From the NCBI GenBank assembly GCA_002811675.1, contig PDIM01000028.1, positions 31,696 through 68,944 of the forward strand: a stretch of DNA of 37,249 nucleotides, written 5' to 3'. Below, one piece after another: positions 9,387-18,075 of the stretch. A model generated the notes under the pieces. It was not told where the DNA came from and made no database searches. It worked only from the letters and a program-made list of their open reading frames with translations. This stretch comes from Ichthyosporea sp. XGB-2017a. Taxonomy: Eukaryota; Opisthokonta; Ichthyosporea. Position 1 is the stretch's first letter. Each line of letters opens with the position of its first letter. Position numbers and translations under genes: made by a program.

Positions 9387-11367
9387 ATGACTATTGGAAG
9401 TGCAAGGTAAGTCAGAGAAAAGGGGCTGTTCAGGAATGTGCAAGACATTATTTGGACTAACATGTTTATGTGCTGGTATGAAGTGAAAATGGGGGGGCTG
9501 AGGGATCCCTCATACTTGTACCTGCAGAGGCTGAAAACTTTATTGAGAATCTCACTGTGATGGAAATAGAAGAGATTGGAGGTCAAAGGTAAGTAAATAC
9601 AAAGATGGGTGAAGTCGATCTGTGGAGAATGGAAGTTCTTGTGGTGCTAACATCCGGCATTTCATTATTTACAGGTGGATGCTTCAGCATGAGCACACGG
9701 AGCAGCTAAATCTCCAGGCTCAGATATCAGCACAAGGCCAACACGATGAGTATGTGAAGGAGCTGTTTATATCCTGTGGAAAGGTAAGTGATTGTAGGGA
9801 AAAATTATGTTTTGAGTTTGTGTATAGGCTAAACAATCATGATCTTGTCTTGATATGACCAATTGCAATAGCTGCCTGTGATTGTGGGAAGTCTTCTCTC
9901 GATTGAGCTGTGGAAAAAACATGTGTTCCCCATTTTATGCAAGATTAAATTTGCGAAGGATGGTTCTGTGGGTCCTTATATGACGGTAAGAAGACGTTAA
10001 ACATCATCCCAAAAGGGAATTCGCCTTTTTCGTTCACACCCCTTGTGTTTATTGCCGGTGGTGATGATGCCAACTTAATGATCTAACGAACGCTAACTTC
10101 TTTCTTGTATTGCAGATTTATAACGAGGTGACATTGGTGAGTCTTCTGGAGACGATCCTATATCACAAAGAAGCCTTGACTTCCTTGGCTGAGGAGGGCG
10201 ACTGTTTATTAGAAATAGCTGATTATTGTCACAGAAAACTCACAGCTTTAGTGTACTGTCGTCAGCAGCTAGATGAAGGTGCAGAAGAAGAAGAGTTGAC
10301 AATGATGCGGGATCCTGACAAGCGCTTTCAAGGAAAAGGGACAGAAGAAATAACTAAAATGCTAGAAACATCCCCAGAACAAGACTTGATTCGGCAGAAA
10401 AAAGCGCTAGAGTTTCAATTGTGCATGAAATGCCTTACAATCGTGCGTTATATGACCGACCATTTGGATGATTTGGGTGTATCGGTGCTGAATAGAGTTA
10501 CAAAAACCCATGATATGTTAATTGTCCTTTGTACTCTCCTGGAAAATCCGCCATGGGCGGAGCATCGCCAGGGAGGCGTCACTGCAAAATACGATGCTGG
10601 TACCGGAAAGTGGGTAGAGTTTAAGGGGTCTTCTAGACTACAGCTGTCAAAGACAGAAGTGCAAGCTTGGCTTTGTGTGTACAGTCTTGTCATGAACCCG
10701 AATTCGCGAGGCAAATGTAACTTATCAGTCTCTTATCGCAAAGAGCGTGTTCTCAATCTCCGCAAGCACTTCAACGAGGTATTTTTTGACCAAATTCCAA
10801 TGATGAGTGAGCTCCAACGACTTCTCGAGGAAATGTCAATGATTAACGATTCTACATCTGCCATTTATGGTAATACAGCGCATAGCAGTCTTGGAGAGCT
10901 TTGTATTGAACAAATGCCAGAATTGAGAACAGCAATTTATGAAAAATACAAAAGCAAATGGAAGAGCGTTGCAGAACACCAGTTAAAATCATATTTTAAA
11001 AAGACCCAACAAGAAAGGATGGATGAGGCTAAACGGTGAGTGTTTATTCGATTTGGAAGCGTGACGATTACTGTGGATGCAGCTAACGGACCTTTTACAC
11101 CATTACTTGTCTTTCAGGCTAGCTAACATGTACGCCTTTGATGCTCTAGAAAATTACCTCCCAGACAGTCCAAAGTGCTCTGTATGTGGAAGCGAAGCTA
11201 CCAAGAGATGCTCGAGATGCCAGAATGAGTGGTATTGTCGCAGGGAGTGTCAGGTGAGCCACTGGCCAAAGCATAAGTCTGCATGTGATCTTCTCGTCAA
11301 TGCAAGAACCGAAACTTCTGCCATATCATCCAAGATCGGCAGTGAACCCAAAGCGCAGATGACCTGA
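9387..11367 (+). CDS. ZMYND10: ZMYND10 homologue, axonemal dynein-arm assembly factor with MYND finger
   Basis: Six exons, 9387-9406, 9484-9588, 9675-9783, 9872-9985, 10116-11035 and 11118-11367, splice in frame to 505 residues. The first exon codes only 20 nt; AAG at 9481-9483 is the acceptor that restores frame and yields LVPAEAE, which matches LLPGEAE of human ZMYND10. Further family blocks are [65 protein letters not shown], and [26 protein letters not shown]. The C-terminal MYND zinc finger has all eight ligands: C443, C446, C454, C457, C463, C467, H475 and C479. In animals this cytoplasmic protein helps chaperones fold dynein heavy chains for cilia and flagella. Its presence predicts a motile flagellum. 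Length is near human (440), slightly longer. AATAAA follows at 11385. Confidence 0.95.
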
Positions 11368-11384
11368 CAAAAATGTCTATGCTA

Positions 11385-11390
11385 AATAAA
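11385..11390 (+). terminator. Poly(A) signal for ZMYND10
   Basis: AATAAA 17 bases after the stop codon, implying a very short 3' UTR. Confidence 0.65.
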
Positions 11391-11426
11391 GCAAACACAA
11401 TCACGAATTGTTCCTACAATCTTGCT

Positions 11427-11432
11427 TTTATT
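11427..11432 (-). terminator. Poly(A) signal for the ABCA gene
   Basis: TTTATT on the plus strand is AATAAA on the minus strand, 59 bases past the ABCA stop. It lies only ~40 bases from the ZMYND10 signal, so the two tail-to-tail transcripts probably end within a few bases of each other or overlap. Confidence 0.55.
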
Positions 11433-11491
11433 TTCAAAAAATAATTTGTTTTCTTTACTTGCTCCTTTTCTCTGTTTGTATTTTCTTTTTT

Positions 11492-14400
11492 TTAAACGTC
11501 AAATCTCTGTTCCTGTGCAAAACCAATGAAGACCTGCTCCAAAGTGGTTTGGGAGACAGAGTAGTCTGCGATATCAAATTTCGGCTTGACGCTTTCCAAT
11601 GTTTCAAACATTGCGCCCAAAGACATGTCGGTTCGTGGGATTTCATACTGGCACATACCAAAATGTTCTTCTTTGAGAATAGAGGAAGGGAAATTTTCCA
11701 TCATGAACTCTTTGAATGCTTCAGTATGATGAATACTTCCACTTCCAACTTTGACCATAACATTATACCCTTTTCCAAACTTCGACTTCAAGTGCTGTGG
11801 TGAGCCTATGCACTTGAATTCACCATTTACCATAACTGCTAGGCGAGTGCACAAGGCCTCACACTCCTCCATAGAATGAGAGGTGAGCACAACAGAGCGG
11901 CCTTCTCTGAAAACTTCAGAGATTGCATTCCAAAGAAAACGTCTAGCTTGAGGATCCATTCCAGTTGTCGGCTCGTCCAGAAAAACGGCCGGGGGGTCGC
12001 CAACAATTGTCACAGCGGTAGAGAGCTTGCGCTTGTTTCCTCCAGAGTAAGACCCGCAAACGCGATTTGCCCAAGGTCGCAATCCCATATGGTCTATCAC
12101 GTCATCAACGACCTTTTTAATTTCGCTCTTTCGAACGCCACGCATTTTTGCGTACATGGTAAGCAATTCCTCTGCAGTCAATGTTTCAATCAAGGCATCG
12201 AATTGTGGACAATAACCGATGCGCTGGCGGGCCTTGTCCATTTCAGTAACAGTGCTGAATCCATCAATATATGCATTACCATTGCTGACGGGATGATCAC
12301 CGGTCAACATTTTAAATGTAGTGGTTTTACCGGCCCCATTCACTCCCAGAAGACCGAAGCACTCACCAGCAGGAACGCCAAAAGTAAGGTTTCTCACGGC
12401 AACAAAATCCTTTGACGGATCCGCTCTGTTTTTGTAGATTTTACCAAGACCATCAACCTTGATAAGGTCACCATCACCCCCACCACTCTGAATCCTTTTA
12501 GCCTCTTCTTCAACATCATCGTCGTGTGATTCGTTTTTCATTTCGGTATCGGAAGAAATATTACCAAACCCAAAACTACTCTTTTCAATTATGTAAAGAA
12601 TAAAAAAGAACAAGAACCCCTCCACACCCATGAAGATAAAATTTCTCCCGGTAACTTCAATGTCCCATGGGCTTTTCGCAGACGCGCCACTTGATCGAAG
12701 AGCTTCTTGAGTACCAATATCAGAGAGACCTCTACCCATAGCAAAAAAAGGGAAGATCTGGAAAGCCCACTTCAGACCGTTGTTCACAGATTCGGTTGTA
12801 TCACCAGGGTCCGACAGCACATCCAAAACTTGGGTAGTAATCACCGTTCCCAATCCGAACAAAATATTCAAGCTGACCAGGACAACAAACCCAGTTGAAG
12901 GGATATCAAATTTGAACGTAAAGCAGTACATCAATGGAATAGCGCTCCATCCGAAAAACAGAATCAAAAGGATACTTGGCAAGAAGTTCTCCCCAACATA
13001 AGCTGATTGGTTAAACGCCAAAAAGATAATTCCAATGAGAATTGTAGGGATGATATAACAAACACTATCCCAAACAAAAGTACCACTCCAGTAGGACATA
13101 GCATCAACTCCAGAAATGAACTGCATATGCTTCGCCTTTGATGTACGCTCATGGATCAAGAACAGTACGTAGTAAGCAGCTGCAATTGACAATCCAAAGA
13201 TCAATAGAATAGCTACGCTTCCATAAGTTCCATTTTGGTAAATATTTTTTTCGGTGTCTGAACCAGTAGATGGAAGGGGCCAATTTTGAGTAGTAATACT
13301 ATAGCTATCAGAACCCATTAAGCTCTTCAAAGCAACGTTGTCAGCAAAATTCAAAGAAACTGGACTGGCATGCCTTGCCTTTTTATCATTATAGTAGGCG
13401 TTCAGATTCTTTGTGCCATTAGTCTGAACGGAGATATAAGAGTCGGTTGGATTTTCAAAGTTTTGCAAGTTCAACAAACTTTCGGTCAGATTACCAGTAC
13501 CCACATTCACCAAGCTTCCATAGGATAGATCAGCAGTACTGCTGAAGTACGACTGCACAAAGCTTTCAGCATTTGTAGAATTAGTATACTCAGAATACAC
13601 TTGAGAATCCATTTGGTAATTATACTTTGTAAACATCGCCAAGTTCATATTCAGAGGGTCATAAGTACTAAAGTCCGAAGGAGCGGCTATAACAATCAGC
13701 ATGGCAAGAAGAGCAAACACGGCAGGGACAAGCAACTGTGCGATAACAGCTTTCCAATCTCTTTTGGAATGATGCCACCTTTTCAACACCATAGCATTAA
13801 ATTGTTGGTGTCTCAAAGCATGACCGGTCTTCAGCTTCAATGGAACCGTTCCATTTTCGGGATCAGAAATAAATTCCTCATTCGACACTTTCTTCTTTTC
13901 CTTGCCAATTTCAATAGCAAGTCCATCTTTGTTCTCCAACTTGTCCTCTATCTCCCCCACCTTCAAAAACACTTCTTCAAGGGTAGTTACTGATATACCA
14001 TAGCTTGCATAGCGTAAACTGTTCTTATTTGCTTCAAGCTCCCGAAACATAGGACCAAAGGCACTAGACTCATTACTAGGCAAAATGTAAGAAATCTCAG
14101 CTCCAACATCGCTTACCAACTGAGCTTCAGGAATGTGTTTTCGAAGCAACTCAGTGCAAGCTTCGGAAGCGCATCCTTCTTCTTTAACAACAACCATATG
14201 ATACCCAATACCATACTTTGACTTCAAAAACAGTGAAGATCCCATTGTGCACAGTCTACCACTGTGGACAATGCCAATTCGATCACCCAATAAATCAGCT
14301 TCGTCCATAAAATGCGTGGTCAAAAGCATTGTCCTGCCTTTCTTGTGTTTCAGAAGCAAGTCCCAAGTTGCACGCCTAGCATACGGATCCATTCCAGCCG

Positions 14401-16372
14401 TAGGTTCATCAAGAATAACTACCTTTGAGTCTCCAATCAAGGAAATGGCGACAGAGAGTTTTCTCTTCATTCCACCAGACAATGCAACGACTGGAGACTT
14501 TCGCTTGTCAGATAGCTGAAGATCATCCAACATTTCCGTAATTTGACCTTCGATTTCGGACTTAGGAACATTCTTAAGCAAACAGTAAAACTCCAAATGT
14601 TCAGAAACAGTCATGTGGTCAAATAAGATGTCAAACTGAGGACACAGTCCGAGGGAGCTTCTCACCTCCTTAATGTTCGTCTTAATGGAATAACCGTTGA
14701 TAAAAGCATCACCACCGCTACATGGAAACATACCAGTAAGCATGTTCATTGTTGTGGTCTTACCAGCTCCATTGTGGCCCAGAAATGATGTAATTTGGTC
14801 TTCATACATGTTTAGACTCAAATTATCAACCGCTACCTTATCACCGAAAACCTTTCGCAAATTTCTAATCTGAACACCAACTTTCAAATCAGAGGGCTCC
14901 TCTTCGCAATGGTCAGCGTTCAATTCAATAGCCTTGGGGTCAATTTCCTGTTGTTTTCCCTTTGATCTATTTCCAATCCAATAATTTGGAGTAAGAAAAT
15001 AATAGAATCTTTCAGGAATACCATAAGTACCGGGAAAGACAGCTTCAACATACCAAGCAATAAGCATATACACAATCCAGTCGAACAAAAGCATAGCCAA
15101 AACATCAGAAAAGGTAAAGTCATTACCTGCGACATTATCACTGATGTTGCTTGAAGTAACTCCAATAGCAAGAGATTCCTGGGTTGCAATAACCTTTGCT
15201 CCAAAACCAGCACAAGTGGGTGCAAATATGCACATTCTCATCTTCGATTCTCGAGAGTAGTTATCCCAATCTTGTTGATAGAAGAAAAATGGGATATACA
15301 AAAGAAAATAGATGACTGAAGCTCCGGCAGACGCAATTCGAGAGTTATCAAAGAATGAACTCATCAAAAAGCAAAAGGAAATAGTTGCTAGGGCAAAAAA
15401 CATAAAAAATATAAAGATGATACCACCAGAAGTATACTTTACGACATCACCTGCAACAGTAATAATGGTGACTAAAATAACAGAGATCAAGAAGAAGACA
15501 AACACAGAAAACCACCAGCTGAGCCAATTAATCCAGTTTCTCAGACCCATAAGCTTCATTGCTTCTTTCAACCGCATTTCCTTTTCCATGACAACACTTC
15601 TAGTGGTTACAATAACAGAGTATATCCATGCAAGAACTATAAACAACCCAAGGGAATTGCCAATGCCCGAGGCAAAGTCATCGTCTTCGTAACTCGGATA
15701 AGGGTACCTGGACATGAAAACTTCAGGGAGGTCTGCATTGGACACAGTTTGACCGGAGTTCTTAGCAGTATAGGTCATTAAGGCCCTGTCGATCATCGAC
15801 TGAATTGTCCAGAAGCGCCTTGCTGGATCATTGTAGTAGTTATCATCCGTATTGACACCAAGCTTGGTATAATCTATCGATTTATAATACGTATCCTTCG
15901 TATCTTCGACCTCATCAGCAACAACTCTAATAGTATATGACATACCATTTCCCAAACTAGTAAATGCTACGGCACCCAAGCACATGTTGTCGGCATTGTT
16001 GCAGTAAGTTACCATATCATTCATAGAGGACTGCTTCACATAGTTACTAGAAGTGGAGTTCGTTTTCACAAACACGTTGGCATTATTCTGTTCCATCCAG
16101 AACTGAACAATTTCGTCAACGGCAGCTTCATTCACATTATCCGCATAGTATGCAAAGTTATATACTTTTGAAGATGTCATGTACGACAACTGAGTATCTG
16201 CGGGGGTCTCTCCTTTGTAGGATGAAGAGATTGCCTGTCTAATGATAACCAAGATCAAAAAGAAAAAGATAGGAGCAATCAACTCCGCCACAGTACCCCC
16301 AATCCTTCTCTTACGCAAAAGATAGTTCTTCCACGTAAGAAGCTTAAACTGCTGCCACTTCCCAGACAACAT
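11492..16372 (-). CDS. ABCA-subfamily full ABC transporter
   Basis: An intronless 1626-residue protein with the layout TMD1-NBD1-TMD2-NBD2. The first ATG is at 16372-16370 (MLSGKWQQFK). A first membrane span (~30-47) precedes a long extracytosolic loop (~50-235) with N-glycosylation-type sites, then a cluster of spans (~240-445). NBD1 has Walker A GHNGAGKT (532-539), signature LSGGM (631-635) and Walker B VVILDEP (651-657). TMD2 starts near 877-897 with a second large loop (~900-1045) and spans to ~1263. NBD2 has GVNGAGKT (1343-1350), YSGGN (1442-1446) and AVFLDEP (1462-1468). The C-terminal TTLEQVFIGFAQEQ mirrors the TTLEQVFVNFA motif of ABCA proteins. All catalytic motifs are intact, so it should be ATP-active. 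Family members move lipids across membranes; substrate and membrane are unknown. Which ABCA group it belongs to cannot be told here. Confidence 0.95.
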   Translation of the reverse strand: MLSGKWQQFKLLTWKNYLLRKRRIGGTVAELIAPIFFFLILVIIRQAISSSYKGETPADTQLSYMTSSKVYNFAYYADNVNEAAVDEIVQFWMEQNNANVFVKTNSTSSNYVKQSSMNDMVTYCNNADNMCLGAVAFTSLGNGMSYTIRVVADEVEDTKDTYYKSIDYTKLGVNTDDNYYNDPARRFWTIQSMIDRALMTYTAKNSGQTVSNADLPEVFMSRYPYPSYEDDDFASGIGNSLGLFIVLAWIYSVIVTTRSVVMEKEMRLKEAMKLMGLRNWINWLSWWFSVFVFFLISVILVTIITVAGDVVKYTSGGIIFIFFMFFALATISFCFLMSSFFDNSRIASAGASVIYFLLYIPFFFYQQDWDNYSRESKMRMCIFAPTCAGFGAKVIATQESLAIGVTSSNISDNVAGNDFTFSDVLAMLLFDWIVYMLIAWYVEAVFPGTYGIPERFYYFLTPNYWIGNRSKGKQQEIDPKAIELNADHCEEEPSDLKVGVQIRNLRKVFGDKVAVDNLSLNMYEDQITSFLGHNGAGKTTTMNMLTGMFPCSGGDAFINGYSIKTNIKEVRSSLGLCPQFDILFDHMTVSEHLEFYCLLKNVPKSEIEGQITEMLDDLQLSDKRKSPVVALSGGMKRKLSVAISLIGDSKVVILDEPTAGMDPYARRATWDLLLKHKKGRTMLLTTHFMDEADLLGDRIGIVHSGRLCTMGSSLFLKSKYGIGYHMVVVKEEGCASEACTELLRKHIPEAQLVSDVGAEISYILPSNESSAFGPMFRELEANKNSLRYASYGISVTTLEEVFLKVGEIEDKLENKDGLAIEIGKEKKKVSNEEFISDPENGTVPLKLKTGHALRHQQFNAMVLKRWHHSKRDWKAVIAQLLVPAVFALLAMLIVIAAPSDFSTYDPLNMNLAMFTKYNYQMDSQVYSEYTNSTNAESFVQSYFSSTADLSYGSLVNVGTGNLTESLLNLQNFENPTDSYISVQTNGTKNLNAYYNDKKARHASPVSLNFADNVALKSLMGSDSYSITTQNWPLPSTGSDTEKNIYQNGTYGSVAILLIFGLSIAAAYYVLFLIHERTSKAKHMQFISGVDAMSYWSGTFVWDSVCYIIPTILIGIIFLAFNQSAYVGENFLPSILLILFFGWSAIPLMYCFTFKFDIPSTGFVVLVSLNILFGLGTVITTQVLDVLSDPGDTTESVNNGLKWAFQIFPFFAMGRGLSDIGTQEALRSSGASAKSPWDIEVTGRNFIFMGVEGFLFFFILYIIEKSSFGFGNISSDTEMKNESHDDDVEEEAKRIQSGGGDGDLIKVDGLGKIYKNRADPSKDFVAVRNLTFGVPAGECFGLLGVNGAGKTTTFKMLTGDHPVSNGNAYIDGFSTVTEMDKARQRIGYCPQFDALIETLTAEELLTMYAKMRGVRKSEIKKVVDDVIDHMGLRPWANRVCGSYSGGNKRKLSTAVTIVGDPPAVFLDEPTTGMDPQARRFLWNAISEVFREGRSVVLTSHSMEECEALCTRLAVMVNGEFKCIGSPQHLKSKFGKGYNVMVKVGSGSIHHTEAFKEFMMENFPSSILKEEHFGMCQYEIPRTDMSLGAMFETLESVKPKFDIADYSVSQTTLEQVFIGFAQEQRFDV

Positions 16373-18075
16373 ATTCACAAATCACTTATTCAACACGCTC
16401 TACAATCCACACTCCCGGAACCCCAAACGGTTTCATTCAACACAAAAGCAAGTGCACAATTAAGTATAAAGTTAAATAACGTCACACCAAAGTAGATCTC
16501 TCTGATTCACGACGAGATCCAACATGTGTTCTTCCCTCCACGCAACCCTCTGCACAGGAGACAATTGTCATTTATACGTTCCCGCGCAGTCAATGGGGCC
16601 GGAGCAAGCCATCAGTAATAATTACACGGGAAACTCGAGATGATCAGATTTAAAATATATATCCATGATCAATGACCCTAATTTTTTGATCGATTGCCCC
16701 TTTTTATCGTGCTGCATAGTACAGCTGTAGTAAAATGAAACTTTTGCGGTCATAGTAATCAATGTCCATTCATGAAGTTATTGCAAATTGTACGTACATT
16801 GGTCCTCGCAGTATATTTGGACATTTCAAATTTGGTGCATATTTATTTAAGGAGGGTTGTTCTTTCTTTAAACCGGCTATGCTTACGTTTTGGTCTTGAT
16901 TGACGGGATTTTTCCCATAGCCTCCATCCAATCACAGAGCAGCTGGCAGCCATTCAACCTCTCTTTTGGTCAAACAGTCGGGTTTTTGGCCCGGCCATTC
17001 ATGCATATTTTCATGATGTTTTTAGCCTTTCGTCGTTACATAGCTGTATGGTACAAAAACTAGAAGTGTGCTAATCTGCTCCTAAATGCGGATGGCTTTT
17101 CTCTAAAACAAGCCTGTCCACCCTCTACGCTTTTCGGATAAAACTAAGGGAAAAAGCTGATAGTTGACTGTGACGCTCCTTTGTGCGCTTCAGTATGCTT
17201 TACAATGTACCTGCAAATTTAATGAGCTTGAAGAAAGGAATTTTAATTAACTCCGCAGTTGAATAGTTTTTATCGGGTATACATTTTATGCGAATTTTCT
17301 CAAGCACAAGGTAACTGTTTTGTCAATTGCCCAGCTCTGCCCTTCTTTGCTTCATCGACGACAGGGTGACGTTACACATTGTTTAGCATACCACCAACAC
17401 AAGCCTCTTGCAAAAAGTTGTTCGTTCATCACAAAACGACGACATGACGTTGCTGAATTCTAACAAACTTAAAACTGACGTCGCAATAATTAACTGAAAA
17501 GAGAGCAAAGGCTGAAGTAGTTTTTTATCGCCTGTTCCAGATTATAAGCGCTTCATGTTGAATTTCTCATGTGCTTAGCTTTCCTTACAATGTGCCGATT
17601 GCTTCATTTGCATTAATTCCTCTAGAATCCCAGTAACGACACGGTGACTGGCTGAACGCGTGACCTAAAAAGCTTCAAGTGCTGCGAGGGGTACGCTGGA
17701 AAGTATGTCTAAAGAAAAGGTCAACTATGTAACTACCATCGCCATGTCTGCATGAAATGTGCCAATTACTGTAATGTGTTACACGGCAAACGGGAGTCCT
17801 TTTCTAATAAAGAGGGATCTGTCTTTTACTCCCTTTAAATACAATATAGACACATTATTCAAACAAAAACCTAATGACTTCTTTCTTTTATTTTTATCCC
17901 TTTATGTGATGTTATTGTGCTTTTACGTGCTATTTACATTGGGTAAAAGTATCCTAAGCATGTGTGACAAAGATCAATAAGCTACTATACAGCTGGATGT
18001 GTCACTCATGGTACGTTATCAAAAGGTCAGGTGTCCCTGCGTTAAAGGTGCGTTGTGGAAAGTGTACAAAAAAAT
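16373..18075. other. Intergenic region: ABCA promoter and T-box 3' side
   Basis: 1.7 kb without a supportable gene. A 73-codon ORF at 17759-17980 has a hydrophobic middle but no recognisable family and is probably chance. Noted motifs: CCAAT at ~16929 on the ABCA side; three TGACGT half-CRE motifs at 17367, 17445 and 17476; TTTTTATCG three times (~16700, ~17268, ~17523); and an octamer ATTTGCAT near 17605. The T-box 3' UTR lies at the right-hand end. Confidence 0.4.
17367..17481. promoter_or_regulatory. Cluster of three TGACGT (half-CRE) motifs
   Basis: TGACGT at 17367-17372, 17445-17450 and 17476-17481, all in the same orientation; the last continues to TGACGTCG, close to a full CRE. bZIP (CREB/ATF-type) factors bind this core. 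The cluster is about 1 kb upstream of the ABCA start. Function is inferred only. Confidence 0.25.

Noticed and set aside
11408-15692. Plus-strand ORFs across the ABCA gene (for example 11876-12415 and 15312-15692)
   Set aside because: They are antisense shadows of a strongly conserved coding region.
16373-16378. ABCA start two codons further upstream
   Set aside because: The codon at 16378-16376 is GTG. The ATG at 16372 is the first real start.
17759-17980. 73-residue ORF with a possible membrane segment
   Set aside because: No recognisable family and an AT-rich setting where chance ORFs with Phe/Leu runs are common.
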